From assembly GCF_026240635.1 (NCBI RefSeq), contig NZ_CP110848.1, positions 3,243,741 through 3,307,740 of the forward strand: 64,000 nucleotides of DNA, in the 5' to 3' direction. The position numbers and the translations under genes were made by a program. The notes under the pieces were generated by a model, which made no database searches, had not been told where the DNA came from, and saw only the letters and a list, made by a program, of their open reading frames with translations. This DNA is from Trichothermofontia sichuanensis B231 (GTDB lineage: Bacteria; Cyanobacteriota; Cyanobacteriia; B231). Below are positions 45,551-53,292 of this stretch, piece after piece; position 1 is the first letter of the stretch; each line of letters opens with the position of its first letter.

Positions 45551-47101
45551 ATGATAACAGATCAGCTACTGCTGGATTATCAACGTTGTGATCGCCGCGC
45601 CTACCTCGATCTGTGGGGTGATCGGGCACACCGCGACCCTCCCAGTGATTATCTGCGCAAACTGCACCAGGATGGCCAACGCCATCGGGAACAGGTGCTT
45701 GCCAACCATCTCTATACGATTCCCAGCTATCCTGATCAGGCGTGGCAGGCAGGGGCCGAGGCCACAGAAATTCTGATGGCTGAAGGGGTGGATGCCATTC
45801 ATCAACCGATATTGCTCTACACGGATACGGAGATAACCTATCTTAGCCAGCCGGATTTGTTGGTGAAATATCCAGGTTCCTCCCGGTGGGGGGATTGGTC
45901 CTATCGCCCAGTTAGTATTCGCCTCGGTAAGCGTCCCAAGCTCGACTATCAAATTGTGGCTGCGTTTCAAGCCTATCTTCTGGGGCAGGTCCAGGCGGCT
46001 CTGCCTGACACCGCCTTGATTATCCTGCGGGAGAAAGGGAGCTATCGGGTGGATCTGGAGATGCGCTTGCCCCAGTTGCAGGAGATTTTGCAGGCTTGTC
46101 TGGCAATGCTACGATCGCAGCAACAGCCGGAGGTCTTTATTTCGCGCAATCGCTGTGAACTGTGCCATTGGTTCAGCTACTGCTACGCCACCGCCCAACG
46201 CCAACACCACCTCTCCCTGCTGCCTGGTGTGACCCCCAATCGTTATAGCCAACTGCGGGCCGTGGGGATTACCACCCTGGAAGCCTTGGCGCAGATCAGT
46301 CCATTGCAATTAGCCAAATGCACAGGATTTGATCAGGTGATTGCGGTCAAACTGGTGCGACAGGCCCAAGCCACCCTGTACCAGCAACCAATCCTGATTA
46401 CGGATCAACTTCAGACCAACCGTTCGCCGCATCGCAGTGAAGTTTACGCCCCTCCAGATTGGCCGGCCTCTCCGTTTGCCGGGACTGAAGTGGCGGAGCG
46501 TTTGCCCCTCGCCTTGACATTACCCGCTGCTCCAGTGGAATTTTATTTTGATGTGGAATCGGAACCCGATTTGAATCTGACCTATTTACATGGGGTGCTG
46601 GTCGTCGATCGCATTCAGCATACAGAGACTTTCTACTCTCTCTTGGCGGATGAGGTGGGGGCAGAAGAGCAAGTCTGGCGGCGGTTCTTGGCCTTGACCG
46701 ATCGCTATCCCGATGCCCCCATCTTCCACTTTTGTCCCTATGAGGTGCAGGTGGTACAACAACTGGCCCAAGCCTATGCGACGCCGCCCGCTCTTGTCCA
46801 GCGCCTCCTGCCGCGCTTTATCGATATCCATGCCTGGGTGACCCGGACGGTGACGTTGCCGATCGAAAACTACGCCCTCAAGTCGATCGCCCGTTGGCTG
46901 GGGTTTAACTGGCGAGATGCGGAGGCCAACGGCGCACAGGCTGTTTGCTGGTACAACCAGTGGCTACAGACGGGCGATCGCCGCTATCTGGAAGCGATCC
47001 AACGCTACAACGAGGATGACTGCCGCGCCACCTATCACGTCAAGCAATGGCTGACGGAGTTTATAGCCCATAGAGTTGACCGTCAATTAACAACCGGTTA
47101 A
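45551..47101 (+). CDS. TM0106-family RecB-like nuclease with degenerate PD-(D/E)xK site
   Basis: 516 residues. The N-terminal RecB/Cas4-like part has four cysteines placed as in Fe-S nucleases (Cys13 and CELC...C: Cys202, Cys205, Cys211). Where the catalytic D/E-x-K is expected (PVSIRLGKRPK) the sequence reads Ser122-Ile-Arg124. A helix-hairpin-helix region (~225-270) follows, then a C-terminal RNase H-like DEDD domain (FYFDVESEPD; HFCPYEVQ; FIDIHAW; YNEDDCRATYHV) that looks intact. The protein may therefore be an exonuclease through the second domain only. Its last 41 bases overlap the convergent HTH gene. Confidence 0.88.
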   Translation: MITDQLLLDYQRCDRRAYLDLWGDRAHRDPPSDYLRKLHQDGQRHREQVLANHLYTIPSYPDQAWQAGAEATEILMAEGVDAIHQPILLYTDTEITYLSQPDLLVKYPGSSRWGDWSYRPVSIRLGKRPKLDYQIVAAFQAYLLGQVQAALPDTALIILREKGSYRVDLEMRLPQLQEILQACLAMLRSQQQPEVFISRNRCELCHWFSYCYATAQRQHHLSLLPGVTPNRYSQLRAVGITTLEALAQISPLQLAKCTGFDQVIAVKLVRQAQATLYQQPILITDQLQTNRSPHRSEVYAPPDWPASPFAGTEVAERLPLALTLPAAPVEFYFDVESEPDLNLTYLHGVLVVDRIQHTETFYSLLADEVGAEEQVWRRFLALTDRYPDAPIFHFCPYEVQVVQQLAQAYATPPALVQRLLPRFIDIHAWVTRTVTLPIENYALKSIARWLGFNWRDAEANGAQAVCWYNQWLQTGDRRYLEAIQRYNEDDCRATYHVKQWLTEFIAHRVDRQLTTG

Positions 47102-48032
47102 TCCCTTTGGCCGTCAGGTATGCCTTGGTTTTATGCAGCATGTGGGCATCTGGTACCTTAATAATGCGCTGGTTTTTGCGGGAAAAGCGACGGGCAATGC
47201 GGTGATTCTCAAAAATCGGCAAAATGCGGCTATTAGCTTCGGCTTCCGGGATTTTCCCCAATTCACCAAACTCCCGAAGCGGGCGCGTAATCAGTTCCGA
47301 TAGGCGATCGACGACTAGATAAAAGGGAGCGGGAATCGTCGCATCCGTGAACGGCAGCACCTGCACCGCCATTTCGGGTTTGAGGGTAACGGCCACATCT
47401 AGGTCCCCGTCATCCTGGTCAAACGCGTCCTCGTCGTCCTCATCATCCTCGTCGTCAAACTCATCTTCGTCATCTTCGATCTCTAGATCCCCAAGGTCCA
47501 CAAGGGCGGCTTCATCCTCAAGATCGCTCTCATCTGCCTCCAGATCAGAAGCCAGCGCCGCGATCGCATCCCGACGGTGTGCAGGACCCCCAACGTCCTG
47601 CAAAACCTCTAGGGCTTCAGCCATCAGATCTGCTTCTGACTTGGCGGCTGTCTGCGGGGCGATCGCAGAAGCTGACTTATCTTCCAACAGGGCTAACTGC
47701 ACGCTGCTGGACGGGTTGACGGGTTGAGGCAGATCCGTAGCGGTCGATCGCCGTTTGAGAGGGGGGGGGTTGCCAGATGGCGGGGTCGCCAGCGTCCCTG
47801 TCACCGCCGGCTTCGTGGGGCTAGTAACACGACGGTTGCTTTTGCCTTCTGCCCGCTTCTGCTGTGATAGTGCCTTATATTCATCCGGATCAAGGGCCTC
47901 CTTGAGAATCCGGCTAATCGTTGAGTTGCTGACATTGAAGCGCTCTGCCAACGTCGCTGTGGTCTCCCCGCTCTGACGGTACAGGAGTGGGATCTGTTGG
48001 GTTTCGGAATTCGTTAATTTGCGTGCAGGCAT
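47061..48032 (-). CDS. Helix-turn-helix protein with a highly acidic linker
   Basis: 323 residues. An N-terminal homeodomain-like HTH (MPARKLTNSETQQIPLLYRQ; TATLAERFNVSNSTISRILK, residues ~24-43) resembles the DNA-binding part of transposases/resolvases. A basic Ser/Pro linker follows, then a long Asp/Glu run (EDDEDEFDDEDDEDDEDAF around 190-215) and a conserved-looking C-terminal domain (PFYLVVDRLSELITRPLREF, NQRIIKVPDAHMLHKTKAYL). No catalytic DDE is seen. It may be a cyanobacterial DNA-binding regulator; the function is unknown. ATG 48032 is preferred over the upstream frame start at 48050. Confidence 0.75.
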   Translation of the reverse strand: MPARKLTNSETQQIPLLYRQSGETTATLAERFNVSNSTISRILKEALDPDEYKALSQQKRAEGKSNRRVTSPTKPAVTGTLATPPSGNPPPLKRRSTATDLPQPVNPSSSVQLALLEDKSASAIAPQTAAKSEADLMAEALEVLQDVGGPAHRRDAIAALASDLEADESDLEDEAALVDLGDLEIEDDEDEFDDEDDEDDEDAFDQDDGDLDVAVTLKPEMAVQVLPFTDATIPAPFYLVVDRLSELITRPLREFGELGKIPEAEANSRILPIFENHRIARRFSRKNQRIIKVPDAHMLHKTKAYLTAKGINRLLIDGQLYGL

Positions 48033-48068
48033 AAGGCCAGTGTACCTCAACCGTAACCGTCCTTACCA

Positions 48069-49061
48069 TTATCCCCTGCGGCGTGAGCGACGGCTGGCCT
48101 TGAGCGAAACATCATGTTCCAACGCCGCTCCGATCGCAAAGAGCACAGCACTAAAGATCCAGAAAACTTCCAACAAATCCCCCGTTTGATAGTTGGGATT
48201 GGTATTGGCCGCATATTTAAACCAAATATCGGCAATATAGAGCGAGAACGCTGCCGCTGCAATCATCCGCCAAGACTGGGAAAAGCGCCCTCCCCAAAAT
48301 GCCAATAGCAACATAGCCGCAATAATCAAGAGAACCACGTCCATGATCACATAGAACAGCGCTAGGGGTTGGGCTAAAGGTTGTAACTGCTTATCCAAGG
48401 CCAAGGCCCAGGCGGGCGATTGGGGAACCGCCACCGGGGCGGGCGTTGCTTGGGGCGTGGGCGTGGGGGTTGCCTGGGACGTGGGGGTGGGTGCGCTTTG
48501 CACGATCGCGGCTGGCTCTGGGGGCGGGGTTCCCGCTGGCTTGGAGACAAACCAGGCGATCGCTGCCCCCACCACGCCAATGAGCACGACCACCGCCCAC
48601 TGCCAACTCACCAGGTTCAACCGTCGCGAGGTTACTGCTAGCACCATACCCAGGCTGATCAGGATATAGGCTGAAACAAAGAAAATATCAGCGGGTGAGA
48701 CATTGGGATCTAGCCCCAGACTCAACTCCCAAATCCCCAAGAGAATATTCCCCAGAAAGTAGGAAAGGGTCCCTAAGCCGATCGCTAGCCACACATTACG
48801 GCCACTAATAATCAGGCTGCTGCGGGCATTACGCAGGCAGAGGCTGGCTGCCGCTAGCCAAGCACCTTGCTCCAACAAGTAGGTCCCGCTTTGGTACCAC
48901 CCAGCCCGCACCAGTTCGCCCTTTTCATTCGGCGTGGGCGTGCTAAATAGCAGGAAAAACAAGAGGGCGATGACGGCCCAGGCAATCCCGATCGCAACAA
49001 TCACCTGGACACTCAAAAAAGACTTGGATGAGGAGGAGGATTTATCGGCAGAGCGACTCAT
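48069..49061 (-). CDS. Multi-spanning membrane protein of unknown function
   Basis: 330 residues with about seven to eight membrane segments in two groups separated by a Pro/Thr/Gln-rich loop (residues ~180-220). Segments include VIVAIGIAWAVIALLFFLLF, LGTLSYFLGNILLGIWELSL, DIFFVSAYILISLGMVLAV and YVIMDVVLLIIAAMLLLAFW. The SPADIFFVSAYILISLGM region resembles the membrane sensor part of some cyanobacterial signalling proteins, but there is no output domain. It lies 36 bases upstream of the HTH gene on the same strand, so an operon is likely. Confidence 0.75.
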   Translation of the reverse strand: MSRSADKSSSSSKSFLSVQVIVAIGIAWAVIALLFFLLFSTPTPNEKGELVRAGWYQSGTYLLEQGAWLAAASLCLRNARSSLIISGRNVWLAIGLGTLSYFLGNILLGIWELSLGLDPNVSPADIFFVSAYILISLGMVLAVTSRRLNLVSWQWAVVVLIGVVGAAIAWFVSKPAGTPPPEPAAIVQSAPTPTSQATPTPTPQATPAPVAVPQSPAWALALDKQLQPLAQPLALFYVIMDVVLLIIAAMLLLAFWGGRFSQSWRMIAAAAFSLYIADIWFKYAANTNPNYQTGDLLEVFWIFSAVLFAIGAALEHDVSLKASRRSRRRG

Positions 49062-49258
49062 GGGAACTCCGGAATCACGTATCTGGCAAGGGGGAACATT
49101 AGGTTTTCAGCCCGACTTACTCCAGCATGGAGCATGACCGTATCCACGTACAGCACCCTGCAACAAACAGACAACTTTAGGCCCGCTCAGGCCCTCAGGG
49201 AAGTCCCCTGGCCGGGACGTTCCAATGATGACGATAGCGATCGTGGACAAGCGATTGT

Positions 49259-49924
49259 CTAGGAAATTGCCCATAGTTTCGCCAGGGGAGGACTTAACCA
49301 TTGTATGAATTGGGCACGATCGGCCTTAGACAGATCTTGCAACGTATCCACTGCCCGTTCCGTAAAGCTTTCGTTGCCGAAATAGGAGCGGGCAATCCGG
49401 TACAACTCTTCCAGTAATTTAGTCTGATGGTGCTCTTGCCAGGGGGGCATTTGTTCGGGGACGAGGGGATCGATCGTCGTCAGCAGGGCGGTGACCGCAC
49501 TGGGGGTATCGGCCTGGGGAAAGCGCCACTGCTTCAGGACATCCCCCAACTCCTTCTGGAAAGCACCTGCCTGTCGTGCGCCGAGGAGATCTTCAATATC
49601 CACGTAGACAGCTTGCAGAAGCAATAAACAGGCTTGCGTGATCAGGGTAGTCCCATCTTCTCCTTCGGCCTCTTCCGTCAGTTGCTCTGGGCGCACTCGG
49701 CCCCAAATACTGTAGCGATCGGGTTCCTCCAATAACACACATGCTTTACCTTGTTCATCGGTGAACTTACGCCAAACCTCCTTGGCTTCCTCAGCCTGAT
49801 TGGCGGGAAACACTTTTACTAACCGAAACACCTGGCCCTGATACTTCAAGATCGGGATCGGTCGCTCTTGCTTGGGAGGCTGAACCGAAGTAATTTCAAC
49901 GTCTTGCCGCTTGAGAATAAACAT
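49259..49924 (-). CDS. Npun_F0813-like cyanobacterial protein
   Basis: 221 residues from ATG 49924 (reading MFILKRQDVEITSVQPPKQE), where cyanobacterial relatives that I remember under the name Npun_F0813 begin. Soluble: ILKYQGQVFRLVKVFPANQA, GKACVLLEEPDRYSIWGRV, then a helical second half. No enzymatic motif is seen and the function is unknown. The frame extends 28 codons upstream with no support. Confidence 0.8.
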   Translation of the reverse strand: MFILKRQDVEITSVQPPKQERPIPILKYQGQVFRLVKVFPANQAEEAKEVWRKFTDEQGKACVLLEEPDRYSIWGRVRPEQLTEEAEGEDGTTLITQACLLLLQAVYVDIEDLLGARQAGAFQKELGDVLKQWRFPQADTPSAVTALLTTIDPLVPEQMPPWQEHHQTKLLEELYRIARSYFGNESFTERAVDTLQDLSKADRAQFIQWLSPPLAKLWAIS

Positions 49925-50090
49925 GGCGCTGCCGATGAATTGCTGTCTGGGCTTAATGAGGGCGAGGGCACCCCTACTGACACGACGAGGAAGGACACCG
50001 TTTGCCAACGGTTCGCCGCTGACAGGGTGATTGTCCTTGCCTCAACTGTCCGTCTGCGTGACAGCTAGGCTTGACAATACACTACTCTAT

Positions 50091-50397
50091 TCAGCCTGGA
50101 GATGCATTATTTTGGTTCTTAGTTTGACACACTCCCCGTCCTAACGGGGGTGGGGATAGCAACTGCCCAACCCACGGCTTTCCCTGGTGCAGAGCGTCCC
50201 TTGAGCACCACCGTCCGCAACCGCCATTGACAGGCATCCGATCCGGACCTGGGATTGCCCCTTGTCTTGGCTCAAGCTCGATCGCTAGAATGGGTGGTGC
50301 TGCGTAAGCAGGCACCTGAGTTTAGACAGGACAAAGTCGGGGGATCTTGGAAACCATTTGGTTGAGGTGATGAGCAACTCCGAGTTTGACCGCGTGG
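50091..50397. other. Gap before tRNA-Arg with a possible decayed IS200/IS605-type end
   Basis: At 50122-50160 GACACACTCCCCGTCCTAAC and GGGGGTGGGGA form a short hairpin (CCCCGT-CCTA-ACGGGG) of the kind found at the ends of cyanobacterial IS200/IS605 elements. No TnpA or TnpB gene is present. Otherwise nothing is recognised between 49925 and 50397. Confidence 0.25.
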
Positions 50398-50470
50398 GGG
50401 TGCGTAACTCAGTGGATAGAGTAGCTGCCTTCTAAGCAGCGAGCCGTAGGTTCGAGTCCTACCGCACCCG
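50398..50470 (+). tRNA. tRNA-Arg (TCT)
   Basis: 73-nt cloverleaf. Acceptor GGGTGCG / CGCACCC (50398-50404 / 50463-50469), discriminator G 50470. The D-arm ACTC...GAGT and anticodon stem GCTGC/GCAGC enclose loop CTTCTAA with anticodon TCT; T-arm GTAGG-TTCGAGT-CCTAC. CCA is not encoded. Confidence 0.97.
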
Positions 50471-50539
50471 TTACTGAAAGCCTTACTGCATGGTTTCACA
50501 TTATTTAGTCTATTGGAGTCTATTGGTCAGATAGATAAA

Positions 50540-50591
50540 TTTCGGTACTTGGTACCGCCATTGGGTACCCAATTGGTACCGGTACCAATTG
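50540..50591. repeat. Cluster of GGTACC palindromes downstream of tRNA-Arg
   Basis: TTGGTACC, then ATTGGGTACCCAAT (14-bp perfect palindrome, 50560-50573), then CAATTGGTACCGGTACCAATTG (22-bp perfect palindrome, 50570-50591). The surrounding gap 50471-50946 is AT-rich and also holds a GC-rich repeat at 50711-50752. No gene is seen. Confidence 0.85.
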
Positions 50592-50710
50592 CCCGATCGA
50601 GTCAATAAATAACTTAATCTAATATCTTTAATAAAAGAAACTAATTAAAAAAGAGCCTAAGTGTTTATATCTAGTCTCTCTTCCTGATTGATGGATAAAA
50701 CTCGAACTGC

Positions 50711-50752
50711 CCTGACCCCAACTCCTCTCTTAGAGCGGGAGAGGGGCTTAGA
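50711..50752. repeat. Short GC-rich palindromic repeat
   Basis: CCTGACCCCAACTCCTCTCT-TAGAGCGGGAGAGGGG, a family C-type hairpin in the gap downstream of the MFS gene. Confidence 0.5.
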
Positions 50753-50946
50753 CATCTCTGTCTAATCTGAAATAACTATAGCCTCTCATTGGTCGGGTGC
50801 ATTGGGGTTGTTTTGCAGCAACGATAGCTAACTCGGTAGCTTCAACAACTATTCAGTTACTGGAGTCTTAACTTATTTATTCAATGATCAGAAACAAACA
50901 TCTGCAATCACAGATATAGAGTAATCTGGTTCTTCAGATCAATTAG

Positions 50947-52209
50947 CTAAAGCTGAGCAAGGTTGGGCAGGCGATAACTGGCTGCGATCAATAGGCTGGC
51001 GATGAGGAATACCCCCGTTCCTAAGATGATCGTCAGGGATACGGACCAGGCTGTTGAGGGATTAAACAGTACACCAAAAATGCTGGTTGCTAGCGCCCCA
51101 CCGCCAAAATATAGCCCTGTTCCCCACCCTGCTTGCGCTGCCGGTACCATCGCCAGTGCAAAGGGGATTGCTCCATTGGCAAGGAGACTGAAGGTAGCAC
51201 CTAGGGCAATCGTCAGGATGAAAGCGGTAATCAGGTGGTGAATGGTCGGCATTAACCCCATTAAGATAGCCATACCGATCGCTGCCCCAACCATCGCAGT
51301 ACGGTTACCGAGGCGGGTGGCGAGGCGCCCTGCTGGGACGGCCATCAATGAAAGGGTTAGAAACAGGCAACCCAAGATAATACTGATATTCGCAGAGGCA
51401 ACTTGCACTTTGAGAATTTGGGACAAGGCTTGCATCACTAGACGAAACCCCAAACCAACGGCTGCACCACTGGCAAAAACCAATCCCAACCTTAGGGTCT
51501 TGAATCGCCAGTCCCCCCTCGTCCGTTTGGCCGCTAGTTGTACCGCGTCCTGGCTGGTTGGGGGCGGTGGCGCACTGAAGCCAACCGGTGGGGGAGATTG
51601 GACCTGTTGATCGGGGCCAGTGAGCCGCAAAAGTGTGGCAGCCAGGAGCATTGAAATTGAACCTACAGCGAATGTGACGACTGGCCCTAGGCTCAAAATA
51701 AAGGTACTGGCCAACGGTCCCATAGCTGCTGCCACACTGCCAACCAGGGTTAGAACAGCAGCAGCTTTAGGCAACTGCGTGTTGATCGCATAGCGTCCCA
51801 ATAGGGACAGGGCTGGACTGCGAAACACAGTCATGGCTAAGGCCCAAGCAATCAGGAGTACAGGCAAGACCCAGCGGCTGGCTGGGTTACCCCAGAGGAC
51901 AAAGAGGGGGATGCCGATAAAGCAAGCCGATGCCAGGATGACGCCGATCGCGATAAAAGGAAACCGGCTTCCGAGCCAGTGTTGCGCCCGATCGGAGAGG
52001 CTGCCCATTAAGGGTTCCATCCCAGCCGACAGCAGGTTTTCTATCACTAGAACTCCCGTCGCCACTGCTGCCGAAAACCCAAATTGGGTGAGTAACTTCA
52101 GCAGGTAAAGGTTATAGATCACCCAGGTCAGGGCGATCGTGCCTTGGACAGCGGCTAGTCCCCAAACTTGGGGCCAGAGGGTGGAGCGGGCAGCAGTAAA
52201 GGAAGCCAT
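50947..52209 (-). CDS. MFS transporter
   Basis: 420-residue 12-segment transporter. ENLLSAGMEPLMGSLSDRAQ is the loop 2-3 signature (G-x-x-x-D/E-R region), followed by the central linker (residues ~205-235, Pro/Gln-rich) and the second half with PAGRLATRLGNR as its repeat of the signature. The family resembles putative sugar/SLC45-like carriers, but the substrate is unknown. ATG 52209 (MASFTAARSTLWPQVW) is taken as the start. The frame is open upstream for 41 codons into miniature element A copy 4, which supplies MVGARSAPTINSGEP. Confidence 0.9.
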   Translation of the reverse strand: MASFTAARSTLWPQVWGLAAVQGTIALTWVIYNLYLLKLLTQFGFSAAVATGVLVIENLLSAGMEPLMGSLSDRAQHWLGSRFPFIAIGVILASACFIGIPLFVLWGNPASRWVLPVLLIAWALAMTVFRSPALSLLGRYAINTQLPKAAAVLTLVGSVAAAMGPLASTFILSLGPVVTFAVGSISMLLAATLLRLTGPDQQVQSPPPVGFSAPPPPTSQDAVQLAAKRTRGDWRFKTLRLGLVFASGAAVGLGFRLVMQALSQILKVQVASANISIILGCLFLTLSLMAVPAGRLATRLGNRTAMVGAAIGMAILMGLMPTIHHLITAFILTIALGATFSLLANGAIPFALAMVPAAQAGWGTGLYFGGGALATSIFGVLFNPSTAWSVSLTIILGTGVFLIASLLIAASYRLPNLAQL

Positions 52210-52288
52210 AGGGAAAGACGCCGTTAAGTGGAACTGTTCAGGAATGGGGAAGTGCTGCAAGAAGCGACCCAAAATTGTCAATAACTGC

Positions 52289-52413
52289 GGCTCTCCTGAA
52301 TTTATGGTGGGGGCGCTACGTGCCCCCACCATAAACTCGGTATTTCAGATCTATTTTCAGATCTATTTATGGGTAGTTGCTGATCCTGTGTACCCTAAAA
52401 TCTCAGAAGAACC
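52289..52413 (-). mobile_element. Miniature element A, copy 4, upstream of the MFS gene
   Basis: 125 bp, reverse orientation, ends GGCTCTCCTG / CAGAAGAACC. It is longer than the others because of an internal duplication (TTTCAGATCTATTTTCAGAT). The flanking 8-mers ATAACTGC / ACAACTGG differ at two positions, a decayed target duplication, so this is an older insertion. Its hairpin arm gives ATG 52332 in frame with the MFS gene. Confidence 0.8.
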
Positions 52414-52687
52414 ACAACTGGGGATGTTTCAATAATCAATAATACAAAGATCGGGACAAGGCGATCATATCTCCTGCCACCCACCCGGCAATCCACTTCC
52501 CTCACTTCTCACGCCTCTATCCTCACTCCTAAACCTCTTCTCCCACAAAAGACGAAGGGACTTTACAGCGAGGGGGAGAGAACTCAGGCAACCGGCAAAG
52601 TTATCATCTCCTTATATTGCGGGTTATATTGCGGGCAAAGAGGTAGTCCATCGCCCATGCCCTTAACCTCCGCTGCGCCCGTGTAGA
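52414..52687. other. Gap between element A and the small Cys-rich gene
   Basis: Contains at 52499-52566 a stretch similar to 35457-35530 (CTCTATCCTCACTCCTAAAC...GAAGGGACTTTA), i.e. a further low-copy dispersed repeat, and a doubled ATATTGCGGG (52613-52637). Confidence 0.5.
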
Positions 52688-52978
52688 CTATTCAGTCAAA
52701 CAACGTCCCTTGAATAACCGGTAAATACCTTCCTTTACTTCGGCTAACCTCAGGCGGCCTGCACGGCGCAGCTTATTAAGCTCGTTAGCCCAAGACAGCC
52801 CGTGGGGAAAGCGGGCTACATAGAGTTCACAAACCTGTAACTTGTCTAACAAACGCTGAATCTGCTGAGAAGCCTGTCGCGTCACAACGCGATCGCCCTG
52901 ATAGGTGAGGTCGGTATCGTGAGCCGCCAGTTGGGGTAAAAAGCAGGTTTGCTGATGTTGACAACGATCACACAACAT
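52688..52978 (-). CDS. Small Cys-containing protein of unknown function
   Basis: 96 residues from ATG 52978, which has AGGAG about nine bases upstream. An N-terminal MLCDRCQHQQTC cluster (C-x2-C-x5-C) suggests metal or Fe-S binding. The middle and C-terminal parts are helical and basic (QASQQIQRLLDKLQVCELYV, WANELNKLRRAGRLRLAEVK). The frame can begin 26 codons earlier (53056), adding two more cysteines (CSGEC). No family is recognised. Confidence 0.6.
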   Translation of the reverse strand: MLCDRCQHQQTCFLPQLAAHDTDLTYQGDRVVTRQASQQIQRLLDKLQVCELYVARFPHGLSWANELNKLRRAGRLRLAEVKEGIYRLFKGRCLTE

Positions 52979-53292
52979 TGTGCATTCTCCTGAGCAGATG
53001 TGCTCACCTTGTACGCCTTGGTGTAGTTTGAGTTCGGCGATCGGGGTTATAACCATTGGTTGAATGGCTGTTGGCCAGTCATTCGTGCACCCACTTTAGC
53101 CTACTTCCCCGATAAGGGTCCCAACCTGGAAATTTTAATAAAACTTCCCACACACTTCTCATCCCAGGTTGAAGATAGCCCTGTTTTGGGGGCAAAGCTT
53201 AAGCACCATCCGGCTGCTGTAGGAAGATGGTATGGTTTGGGTCAGGTTGCACCCGAAACCCACCAACACGAGTCGAGACCGGGAGGATTGCT

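Noticed and set aside
50272-50499. 75-codon minus-strand frame over tRNA-Arg
   Set aside because: It is the antisense reading of the tRNA (GCGRTRTYGSLLRRQLLYPL), a well-known false gene pattern.
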